From CALBPI01 sp038533155 (GTDB taxonomy: Bacteria > Pseudomonadota > Gammaproteobacteria > Steroidobacterales > Woeseiaceae): 64,000 nucleotides of DNA. A program made the position numbers and the translations under genes. Positions 27,797-35,166 of this stretch are shown here, piece after piece. The notes below the pieces were generated by a model. It saw nothing but the letters and a program-made list of their open reading frames with translations, was not told where the DNA came from and searched no databases. Where the stretch lies: positions 28,093 to 92,092 of the forward strand of contig JBCAZH010000006.1 in NCBI GenBank assembly GCA_038533155.1. The letters are read 5' to 3'. The stretch's first letter is position 1. Each line of letters begins with the position of its first letter.

Positions 27797-28840
27797 TCAG
27801 TTCAGTCCGAATACTGATGGGCCATATTCGTCCATCAGTTCCAGAGCGCGACCGCCGCCGCGTGCAACGCACGTCAAAGGATCATCCGCTATCACGACAG
27901 GGAGACCGGTTTCTTCCATCAGCAATTTGTCGAGGTCGCGAAGCATTGCGCCGCCACCTGTCAGAACAATACCGCGCTCCGCGACATCTGCGCCGAGTTC
28001 TGGTGGTGTTTGCTCAAGGGCCTCTTTGACTGCACCGACGATACCCTGCAGGGGTTCTTGCAGGGCCTCGAGGATTTCGTTTGAGTTCAGCGTAAAGCTT
28101 CTGGGTACACCTTCTGAGAGGTTACGGCCTTTGACGGAAATCTCCCTGACCTCTGCGCCCGGAAAAGCAGAGCCGATTTCGTGCTTCACGCGCTCTGCGG
28201 TCGCCTCGCCGATCAGAATGCCGTAGTTGCGTCGTACATAGTTGGTGATCGCTTCGTCGAACCGATCACCGCCGACACGCACCGACGCCGCGTAGACGAT
28301 CCCGTTCAAGGAAATGACCGCAACCTCGGACGTGCCGCCGCCGATATCCAACACCATCGAGCCTCTCGCTTCGTGAACCGGCATACCGGCGCCGATAGCT
28401 GCTGCCATGGGTTCGGCGATGAGGATGACCTTGCTGGCGCCTGCGCCTTCCGCTGATTCTTGAATCGCGCGTCGCTCAACCTGAGTGGAACCGTAGGGCA
28501 CACAAATCAGCACACGTGACCGTGGTGTAAAAAATCGATTGCCATGAACTTTCTTTATGAAGGTTTGCAGCATCTTCTCTGTGACCGTGAAATCGGCGAT
28601 GACACCGTCCTTCAGCGGTCGGATCGCGGTAATGTTACCCGGTGTTCGGCCGAGCATATTCTTAGCGTCCTGGCCGACAGCCTCGACCCGGCGCCCACCA
28701 CCGCCGTATTCCTCACGGATTGCCACGACCGACGGCTCGTCGAGGACGATGCCCTCGTCGCGCGCGAAGATCAGAGTGTTTGCGGTCCCAAGATCGATGG
28801 AAAGATCGTGTGAAAAGTAACCCAGAAGGTTTTTGAGCAT
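27797..28840 (-). CDS. mreB: actin-like rod shape protein MreB
   Basis: 347 residues from the ATG at 28838-28840 (MLKNLLGYFSHDLSIDLGTA), the standard N-terminus. ATPase motifs: DLGTANTLI (phosphate 1), DIGGGTSEVAVISL (phosphate 2) and VLTGGGAMLRDLD (adenosine). The N-terminal amphipathic helix is present. First gene of the leftward mreB-to-lipB cluster; a promoter is visible just upstream. Confidence 0.98.
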   Translation of the reverse strand: MLKNLLGYFSHDLSIDLGTANTLIFARDEGIVLDEPSVVAIREEYGGGGRRVEAVGQDAKNMLGRTPGNITAIRPLKDGVIADFTVTEKMLQTFIKKVHGNRFFTPRSRVLICVPYGSTQVERRAIQESAEGAGASKVILIAEPMAAAIGAGMPVHEARGSMVLDIGGGTSEVAVISLNGIVYAASVRVGGDRFDEAITNYVRRNYGILIGEATAERVKHEIGSAFPGAEVREISVKGRNLSEGVPRSFTLNSNEILEALQEPLQGIVGAVKEALEQTPPELGADVAERGIVLTGGGAMLRDLDKLLMEETGLPVVIADDPLTCVARGGGRALELMDEYGPSVFGLN

Positions 28841-28872
28841 GATGCGAACGGCTCGCCCCGAAAATTCCCGCA

Positions 28873-28901
28873 ACTCTAGCAACGGGGGGGACAATCGGCA
28901 A
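28873..28901 (-). promoter_or_regulatory. sigma70-type promoter for mreB
   Basis: Minus-strand TTGCCG, 17 nt spacer, TAGAGT. The -35 is 4 of 6 and the -10 is 4 of 6 to consensus. Expected transcription start near 28866 gives a leader of about 26 nt to the mreB ATG. Confidence 0.5.
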
Positions 28902-28979
28902 GGCGCGGTGTATCCTTTCGCTCTTACGTTTTTCCCTGATTTGGTCGGCGTTTAGTGCGCTGAGCCTATGTTTGTATTT

Positions 28980-29010
28980 GGCGACACAACGAGGCGTTCG
29001 TGGTGTCGCC
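28980..29010 (+). promoter_or_regulatory. stable hairpin in the gatC leader
   Basis: GGCGACAC (28980-28987) pairs perfectly with GTGTCGCC (29003-29010), and after one A-G mismatch a further 4 bp (ACGA with TCGT) close a 5-nt loop. It ends 3 nt before the AGGAGG Shine-Dalgarno of gatC. No uridine tract follows, so it is not a terminator; a leader or mRNA-stability element is possible. Confidence 0.45.
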
Positions 29011-29023
29011 CCGAGGAGGACCG

Positions 29024-29311
29024 GTGTCCATCACAAAGACAGATATCGACAAACTCGCGCAACTCGCACGGCTCGAGTTTGACGAAGCTGAGCACGAGGA
29101 TTTCGTTCAGAAACTTGGTGCAATCGTGGACTTCGTTGACCAGTTGCAGGCGGCCGATACGGCGGGGGTGACCCCGATGGCGCATCCTTTGGATCTGGTC
29201 CAGCCGTTGCGTGCCGACGTTGCTGATCCGCGAATTGACCGATCGGCATTGCAGTCGACGACGCAGGATGTCGCGGACGGACTGTATGTTGTACCGAAGG
29301 TGATCGAATGA
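29024..29311 (+). CDS. gatC: Asp-tRNA(Asn)/Glu-tRNA(Gln) amidotransferase subunit C
   Basis: 95 residues from GTG at 29024, preceded by AGGAGG at 29014-29019. Upstream in-frame starts lie before the Shine-Dalgarno. Typical sequence: ITKTDIDKLAQLARLEFDEA and VTPMAHPLDLVQPLRAD. Small clamp subunit stabilising GatA. Overlaps gatA by ATGA. Presence of gatCAB together with tRNA-Gln suggests indirect Gln- or Asn-tRNA formation. Confidence 0.95.
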   Translation: MSITKTDIDKLAQLARLEFDEAEHEDFVQKLGAIVDFVDQLQAADTAGVTPMAHPLDLVQPLRADVADPRIDRSALQSTTQDVADGLYVVPKVIE

Positions 29312-30774
29312 ACGCGCGTTGGCATCAATGGACGTTGACAGAAGCGAAGCAAGCGCTCGCGGATGGACAATGCACCAGCGTGGATTTGGTGACGCACCTG
29401 CTTGAGCGCATTGGTGGCGAGGGTGAGGCATTGAATGCATTCATCACAGTAACGGCCGATCAGGCGTTAGCGTCCGCCCGCGAAGCGGATCAGCGGATTG
29501 CCGCGGGTGATGCGCGTCCGTTAGAAGGGTTACCGATTGCCCACAAGGACATCTTCTGCACCGCCGGTGTGAAGACGACCTGCGGGTCGCGGATGTTGGA
29601 GTCGTTTGTGCCACCGTACAGCGCGACGGTTGTTGAAAAGCTCGATGCAGCGGGTGCGATTGTTCTTGGTAAGACCAACATGGATGAGTTCGCGATGGGC
29701 TCATCGAACGAGACGAGTTACTTCGGTTCGGTTCGCAATCCATGGGACAGAGAGTGCTCGCCGGGTGGTTCGTCCGGTGGATCGGCTGCCGCAGTGGCAG
29801 CACGGCTGGTACCTGCTGCTACCGGGACTGACACCGGCGGATCGATTCGACAACCCGCAGCGCTATGTGGCTTGACCGGAATGAAGCCGACGTACGGTCG
29901 GGTCAGCCGATACGGAATGATCGCGTTTGCCTCGAGCCTTGACCAAGCCGGAACTCTGACTCGCAGTGCGGCGGACGCAGCGCTGCTGTTGGAGGCCATG
30001 GCAGGCGTCGATCCGCGAGATTCTACGAGCGTTGACGAACCTGTTGGGGCCTACGTCGGTCGTCTGGATGCGAGCCTTGACGGTTGCAGGATCGGTTTGG
30101 TTCGTGAGTTCATGGTCGATGATAACGATCCTGAGAATACGGCGGCTGTGCATGCGGCGCTCGACGTGTTGCGATCACAAGGTGCCGAGATCGTCGATAT
30201 CTCTCTTGCGAACATCGGGCTGTCTGTACCGACGTATTACGTGGTGGCACCTGCCGAGTGCTCATCGAATCTGTCGCGTTTCGACGGTATTCGTTTTGGG
30301 CATCGAGCAGCGGAACCGAAGGACCTCGCCGACCTCTATACGCGATCGCGTGCAGAAGGGTTCGGGGACGAAGTGAAGCGCCGCATCATGACCGGCACTT
30401 ACGTGCTCTCCGCGGGCTACTACGATGCGTATTATTTGAAAGCGCAGCAGGTACGTCGGTTGATTAGCGCGGATTTCGCGGCGGCGTTTGATTCAGTCGA
30501 CATTTTGGTGGGACCAACTGCGCCGACACCGGCGTTTCGTCTCGGTGAAAAAACGGACGATCCGATCACGATGTATCTGAATGATATCTACACGATCGGT
30601 GCGAACCTTGCCGGGCTCCCAGCACTCAGCATGCCTTGTGGATACGCGCGTGATCTCCCCGTAGGTTTGCAGTTGGTTGCACCGGCTTTCGGTGAGGCGC
30701 GCATGTTGAACGTCGCGCACCAGTACCAACAGGTGACGGATTGGCACACGCATGCACCAGAGGCATTCGCATGA
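29308..30774 (+). CDS. gatA: glutamyl/aspartyl-tRNA amidotransferase subunit A
   Basis: 488 residues, amidase-signature enzyme that releases ammonia from glutamine for GatB. The Ser-cisSer-Lys triad is visible in LPIAHKDIFCT (Lys), GGSSGGSAAAVAA and GTDTGGSIRQPAALCG. Normal length. Coupled on both sides by ATGA overlaps. Confidence 0.98.
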   Translation: MNARWHQWTLTEAKQALADGQCTSVDLVTHLLERIGGEGEALNAFITVTADQALASAREADQRIAAGDARPLEGLPIAHKDIFCTAGVKTTCGSRMLESFVPPYSATVVEKLDAAGAIVLGKTNMDEFAMGSSNETSYFGSVRNPWDRECSPGGSSGGSAAAVAARLVPAATGTDTGGSIRQPAALCGLTGMKPTYGRVSRYGMIAFASSLDQAGTLTRSAADAALLLEAMAGVDPRDSTSVDEPVGAYVGRLDASLDGCRIGLVREFMVDDNDPENTAAVHAALDVLRSQGAEIVDISLANIGLSVPTYYVVAPAECSSNLSRFDGIRFGHRAAEPKDLADLYTRSRAEGFGDEVKRRIMTGTYVLSAGYYDAYYLKAQQVRRLISADFAAAFDSVDILVGPTAPTPAFRLGEKTDDPITMYLNDIYTIGANLAGLPALSMPCGYARDLPVGLQLVAPAFGEARMLNVAHQYQQVTDWHTHAPEAFA

Positions 30775-32201
30775 GTTGGGAAACGGTAATCGGTCTAGAA
30801 ATCCATGTGCAGCTTGCCACTCGAAGCAAGATCTTTTCGAGTGCACCGACAGCGTACGGCGCAGAGCCAAACTCACAAGCAAACGTCGTGGATCTCGGCT
30901 TTCCTGGCGTTCTGCCTGTGTTGAATGAAGAGGCGGTTCGATTGGCAGTCGTTTTTGGCTTGTCTATCGGCGCGGACATTACCCAGCGCTCCGTGTTTGC
31001 CAGAAAAAACTATTTCTACCCCGACTTGCCGAAGGGCTATCAGATCAGCCAATACGAGCTACCTATTGTCGCCGGCGGGACGGTTACGATCGTCGATGAT
31101 GCTGGCGATCCGAAAGTGATTCGCGTGACGCGTGCGCACCTTGAAGAGGACGCGGGCAAGTCAGTGCACGATCAATTCCCGGATCAATCCGGAATCGATC
31201 TGAACCGCGCTGGCACACCATTACTTGAGATCGTCTCGGAGCCGGACATGCGCACCGCGAGTGAGGCTTCGCGTTATATGCGCAAAGTGCACGAGCTGGT
31301 GCGCTATCTCGGCGTATCTGACGGCAACATGCAAGAAGGGTCGTTCCGTTGCGACGCCAACGTGTCAGTGCGCAGAGTCGGTAGCGATACCTTGGGAACG
31401 CGAGCGGAAATCAAGAACCTGAACTCGTTCCGATTCATCGAACGCGCCATTAATTACGAGGTGGAACGGCAGATTGATTTGTTGGAAGCAGGTGGCAGTG
31501 TAGTTCAGGAGACGCGACTGTACGACGCGGATCGCGACGAGACGCGAGCGATGCGCGGCAAAGAAGAAGCGAACGACTACCGCTATTTTCCGGACCCTGA
31601 CCTTTTGCCGGTATCGGTAACCGAAGACACCATCGCCAAACTGAAAGCATCGTTGCCGGAGTTGCCCGATGCGCGGCGTGAGCGATTCGAGGCGCTCGGT
31701 CTAAAGTCGGACGAAGCAGCAACCTTGGTCGCTCAACGCCCGATGGCGGATTACTTCGAGCAAGTCGCCAGCAGTGTCGAGCCAAAACTCGCGGCGAACT
31801 GGGTGGTCGGGGAGTTGACGGGCGCACTCAACAAGTCCGGTATTGAGTTGAGCGAATCTCCAGTCTCAGCTGACGCGCTCGGTGAGCTACTCGGTCGAGT
31901 GGCGGACAAGACGATTTCCGGTTCAGCGGCGAAGCAGGTGTTCGATGCGATGTGGCGCGAAGGTGGCACGCCGGACAATCTCATCGAGTCTATGGGTCTC
32001 AAGCAAATTACCGACACAGGCGCGCTGGGCGCAATGGTGGATGAAGTACTAGCCAGTAGCCCGGAGCAAGTTCAGCAGTTCCGCGATGGCAAGGAAAAAG
32101 TCATCGGGTTCTTGGTTGGGCAAGTGATGAAAGCGAGCAAAGGGAAAGCCGACCCTGCTCAGGTTAATGCGTTGTTACGTGAGCGCTTGCTGAAGGATTA
32201 G
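30771..32201 (+). CDS. gatB: aspartyl/glutamyl-tRNA amidotransferase subunit B
   Basis: 476 residues from the ATG overlapping the gatA stop. Begins MSWETVIGLEIHVQLATRSK and contains FYPDLPKGYQISQYELP and GDANVS-like RCDANVSVRRVG. Kinase/transamidase subunit with the C-terminal YqeY-like tail domain (AKQVFDAMWREGGTPDNLIE). Confidence 0.98.
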   Translation: MSWETVIGLEIHVQLATRSKIFSSAPTAYGAEPNSQANVVDLGFPGVLPVLNEEAVRLAVVFGLSIGADITQRSVFARKNYFYPDLPKGYQISQYELPIVAGGTVTIVDDAGDPKVIRVTRAHLEEDAGKSVHDQFPDQSGIDLNRAGTPLLEIVSEPDMRTASEASRYMRKVHELVRYLGVSDGNMQEGSFRCDANVSVRRVGSDTLGTRAEIKNLNSFRFIERAINYEVERQIDLLEAGGSVVQETRLYDADRDETRAMRGKEEANDYRYFPDPDLLPVSVTEDTIAKLKASLPELPDARRERFEALGLKSDEAATLVAQRPMADYFEQVASSVEPKLAANWVVGELTGALNKSGIELSESPVSADALGELLGRVADKTISGSAAKQVFDAMWREGGTPDNLIESMGLKQITDTGALGAMVDEVLASSPEQVQQFRDGKEKVIGFLVGQVMKASKGKADPAQVNALLRERLLKD

Positions 32202-32203
32202 CA

Positions 32204-32914
32204 ATGGACGGTGAAGCGGCGCCAAAGTCGGACGCTTTGATNNNNNNNNNNNNNNNNNNNNNNNNNNNNNNNNNNNNNNNNNNNNNNNNNNNNNNNNNNN
32301 NNNNNNNNNNNNNNNNNNNNNNNNNNNNNNNNNNNNNNNNNTCGGAGCTCATGGACGCGGGCCGGCTTTCGGTCACCGTGGAAGCGCGTCGGCCGCAGGA
32401 TCGCTATCAGGGTATTGTGCCGGTCACAGGTCGCTCGTTGGCCGAAGCGATCACCCACTACTATCGTGATTCGGCACAGTTGGATGCTCACTTCGTTCTG
32501 CTGTCAGACGACCAAAACGTGTCTGGTTTGATGCTCCAGAAGATGCCGAATGCGAGCCCGATGGAAGCCGATCATTGGCATCGACTGTGCATGTTGGCCG
32601 ACACGTTGACTCTGGAGGAGATGCGCCGAGGCGTGTCACAGACAATGGTGCATAAGCTATTCGCAGAGGATGACGTTCGGGTTTATCCAGAGCGCACTAC
32701 GCGGTTCCACTGCCGTTGCACCGCGGCGCGTGCAGAGCGTGCGGTGAAAATGCTTGGTGAGGTCGATGCGCGAGCTCTGCTTGAAGAGCGTGGTGGCCAA
32801 ATCGATATTACGTGTGAGTTTTGCAACCGCCATCGAATTTTGGACGCCGTCGATATCCACCGGCTGTTCAGTGATGACGCCGTTGAAGGAGTTTCAAATG
32901 ACCGACTACATTGA
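32204..32914 (+). CDS. hslO: redox-regulated chaperone Hsp33, interrupted by an assembly gap
   Basis: 12 codons precede the N run and 190 follow it. The visible C-terminal part has the Hsp33 zinc switch: FHCRC followed by CEFC, which releases zinc and activates the chaperone under oxidation. SELMDAGRLSVTVEARRPQD aligns with about residue 100 of E. coli Hsp33, so about 85-90 residues are missing, more than 100 Ns would encode. The apparent in-frame continuity across the gap is therefore fortuitous. Follows gatB by 2 nt. Confidence 0.88.
   Translation: MDGEAAPKSDALXXXXXXXXXXXXXXXXXXXXXXXXXXXXXXXXXXSELMDAGRLSVTVEARRPQDRYQGIVPVTGRSLAEAITHYYRDSAQLDAHFVLLSDDQNVSGLMLQKMPNASPMEADHWHRLCMLADTLTLEEMRRGVSQTMVHKLFAEDDVRVYPERTTRFHCRCTAARAERAVKMLGEVDARALLEERGGQIDITCEFCNRHRILDAVDIHRLFSDDAVEGVSNDRLH
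32242..32341. other. assembly gap (100 N)
   Basis: Exactly 100 undetermined bases, the usual placeholder for a gap of unknown size. It lies within hslO; comparison with Hsp33 length suggests the missing sequence is nearer 260 bases. Confidence 0.99.
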
Positions 32915-33314
32915 TCCCGATCGCGATCAGTTTGAGGCGTTTAAGCGGCTGCCGCGAGACCTTCCGATCAACATGCTCAATCTTGTGCGTTTGCGTGAGA
33001 TCGCGACCTATCCGTCGGGGGAAACCTGCAGTGGTTTAGAAGCGTATCGACGTTACGGCGAGGGCAGCGGGCCAGTGTTCGCGCGAGTGGGAGGCACGAT
33101 CGTTTGGCGCGGAAAGCCTGAGAACGTTTTGATAGGACCTTCCGACGAGCTTTGGCACGTAGCGTTCATCGCGCGCTATCCCAATGCGGGTGCGTTCTTG
33201 GAAATGGTCACCGATGCGACTTACCGGGAAGTAGTCGTGCATCGGCAGGCTGGAGTGCAAACCAGTCGCCTGATTCGAATGGGTGAACTCCCGATCACCG
33301 ACGAATTCGCCTGA
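32898..33314 (+). CDS. DUF1330 family protein
   Basis: 138 residues from the ATG at 32898, with GAAGGAG about 7 nt upstream. The longer open frame starts inside hslO. The ferredoxin-like DUF1330 pattern is seen in INMLNLVRLREIATYPSGE, YRRYGEGSGPVFARVGGTIV and WHVAFIARYPNAGAFLEMV. The function of this dimeric alpha/beta-barrel family is mostly unknown. It overlaps the hslO 3' end by 17 nt, so they are probably co-transcribed. Confidence 0.85.
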   Translation: MTDYIDPDRDQFEAFKRLPRDLPINMLNLVRLREIATYPSGETCSGLEAYRRYGEGSGPVFARVGGTIVWRGKPENVLIGPSDELWHVAFIARYPNAGAFLEMVTDATYREVVVHRQAGVQTSRLIRMGELPITDEFA

Positions 33315-33353
33315 TCCTGGTTCGGATCTGCGTCTCAGATTCGTTCTAAGAGG

Positions 33354-33382
33354 TTGAGACGCTGTAGTGCCGTCGCTACAAT
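33354..33382 (+). promoter_or_regulatory. strong sigma70 promoter of the ArsR-metF-metH operon
   Basis: TTGAGA, 17-nt spacer, TACAAT: 5 of 6 matches in each box. The transcription start should lie near 33389, inside the palindrome that begins at 33381, so the promoter is well placed for repression by the first gene product. Confidence 0.75.
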
Positions 33383-33414
33383 TCAAAACATAAAGATATC
33401 TTTATATTTTGAAT
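33381..33414. promoter_or_regulatory. 34-bp near-perfect palindromic operator
   Basis: Two 17-nt arms are reverse complements with a single mismatch (33389/33406). The core is ATAAAGATATCTTTAT. It begins in the last bases of the -10 box and covers the expected transcription start, 8 nt before the ATG of an ArsR-type regulator. This is the position expected of an autoregulatory operator; binding is inferred, not shown. Confidence 0.8.
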
Positions 33415-33421
33415 TCTGTAA

Positions 33422-34300
33422 ATGATCTTTGATGACTATATAGCGTTACTGAAGTCAGCTGCCGAGCCTACACGACTGCGCTTGTTGCAACTTTGCGCGC
33501 GTGGGGAGCTGTCGGTTAGCGACTTGGTGTCTGTGCTTGGCCAATCCCAGCCTCGCGTGTCGAGGCATCTGAAACTGCTTTGCGATGCCGGCCTCTTGGA
33601 GCGCTATCGCGACGGGCACTGGATGTACTTCCGTGTGCCGCTGCTTGGCCCTGGGGCAGATCTTGCACACCGGCTTCTTGAGCCATTGGACCTGAACGCC
33701 GCTCCGTTCAACAAGGACCGTCAGCGATTAGATGAGATGCTCGGTAGCCAGCAGGATCATACGGCCGATCCGCTGTTACGCCGGTTTAACCGCTTGTTAT
33801 TGAGTTACTTTTTGACCCATTCAGTCGGCGATTTACTCGACGTCGGGGTGGGCTCTGGCGCAGTGCTGAAACTGCTGGCGCAACGCTCGACCCAAGCGGT
33901 GGGTATCGATCTCGATCCGGAGTCGCGTCGAACCGCACGTCGAGAAATGATTCGCAGTGGGTCGCAGCAGAGCACGATTCGGCCCGGTGATATGCACGAC
34001 CTCGATTTCGATGACAACGTGTTCGACACCGTCATTCTCGACGAGGTATTGCTCGATGCAAAGAGCCCTCAACGTGTTCTGAGCGAAGCGCTGCGCGTCG
34101 TGCGCCCAACCGGCCGAATGTTGATTGTGGAGCATCAGACACGGGATCGCATCGGCGAATCAACCGACTTGATTCGTGAGTTGGCTCAGCACAGCCAGCT
34201 GAGAATTGGAAGTTTTCGGCGATCGGCCGACAACATTGGTGAGTATCTGGTGGCAGAGGCTATTCCGGATCAAGAGCACGTGGTGCGGAGGCCAGCATGA
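33422..34300 (+). CDS. ArsR-family regulator fused to a SAM-dependent methyltransferase domain (SahR-like)
   Basis: 292 residues. An N-terminal winged helix-turn-helix (about 1-90: EPTRLRLLQLCARGELSVSD, QPRVSRHLKLLCDAGLLERY) is followed by a class I methyltransferase fold (about 120-280) with the SAM-loop LLDVGVGSGAVLKLL and VGIDLDPESR. ArsR regulators with this fused domain are known to control methionine-cycle genes by sensing S-adenosylhomocysteine or SAM, and here it is co-transcribed with metF and metH. No metal-binding cysteine pair is present in the HTH part, arguing against arsenic sensing. No clear Shine-Dalgarno. Overlaps metF by ATGA. Confidence 0.88.
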   Translation: MIFDDYIALLKSAAEPTRLRLLQLCARGELSVSDLVSVLGQSQPRVSRHLKLLCDAGLLERYRDGHWMYFRVPLLGPGADLAHRLLEPLDLNAAPFNKDRQRLDEMLGSQQDHTADPLLRRFNRLLLSYFLTHSVGDLLDVGVGSGAVLKLLAQRSTQAVGIDLDPESRRTARREMIRSGSQQSTIRPGDMHDLDFDDNVFDTVILDEVLLDAKSPQRVLSEALRVVRPTGRMLIVEHQTRDRIGESTDLIRELAQHSQLRIGSFRRSADNIGEYLVAEAIPDQEHVVRRPA

Positions 34301-35166
34301 GTCAGCATCGACCCATCAAAGTTTCGTTTGAGTTTTTCCCGCCAGGGACTGAGAGCATGGCGGCAACGCTTTGGGCATCGCTGCAGCGGCTTGCGCCTTT
34401 GGAGCCGGAGTTTGTTTCTGTCACGTATGGCGCCGATGGTTCAACCCGCGAACGGACGCACGAAACGGTTAAGCGTGTCTTGACCGAAACGGATTTGACC
34501 CCAGCACCGCATCTGACTTGCGTTGGTGCTTCCAAGTCAGAGGTTGACGCTATCGCGCAGCAGTACCTAGATCTTGGAATTCGTCACATCGTTGCGCTAC
34601 GCGGCGATCCACCCAAAGGATCGGACGGTTACACGCCGCACCGAGACGGCTACGCATTCGCCGCGGATCTGGTCGCGGGGCTGCGCCGCTTGGGTGAGTT
34701 CGATATTTCGGTGGCGGCTTACCCGGAAGTTCATCCTGAAGCGCATTCGCGCAACCAGGATCTTGATAACCTCAAACGCAAGATTGACGCAGGCGCGTCG
34801 CGCGCGATCACTCAGTTCTTTTTTGATACGGACCACTATCTACGTTTTCGCGATGCTTGTGTTGCGCACGGCATCGATGCCCCGATCGTGCCAGGCATCC
34901 TGCCGATCACGCGGTTCTCACAGATGCTCAAGTTTGCGGGCATGTGCGGCACGGATGTCCCCAAGTCGTTGCATGAGAAATTTGATGGGTTGGATGATGA
35001 CCAAGCAACCCGAAACCTGATCGCTGCGAGTTTCGCGATCGAACAAGTCAACGCACTTCGGCGCGAGGGCGTCAGCGACTTTCACTTTTACACACTCAAC
35101 CGCGCCGAGCTGACCTACGCAATTTGTCACAACCTGGGCGTTCGACCGCTGAGAGCCGCTTCATGA
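34297..35166 (+). CDS. metF: 5,10-methylenetetrahydrofolate reductase
   Basis: 289 residues, FAD-dependent TIM barrel. VSFEFFPPGTESMA at the start, FVSVTYGADGSTRERT, ALRGDPPKG and AGASRAITQFFFDTDHY are family signatures. Supplies 5-methyltetrahydrofolate to MetH, whose gene overlaps it by ATGA. Confidence 0.98.
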   Translation: MSQHRPIKVSFEFFPPGTESMAATLWASLQRLAPLEPEFVSVTYGADGSTRERTHETVKRVLTETDLTPAPHLTCVGASKSEVDAIAQQYLDLGIRHIVALRGDPPKGSDGYTPHRDGYAFAADLVAGLRRLGEFDISVAAYPEVHPEAHSRNQDLDNLKRKIDAGASRAITQFFFDTDHYLRFRDACVAHGIDAPIVPGILPITRFSQMLKFAGMCGTDVPKSLHEKFDGLDDDQATRNLIAASFAIEQVNALRREGVSDFHFYTLNRAELTYAICHNLGVRPLRAAS

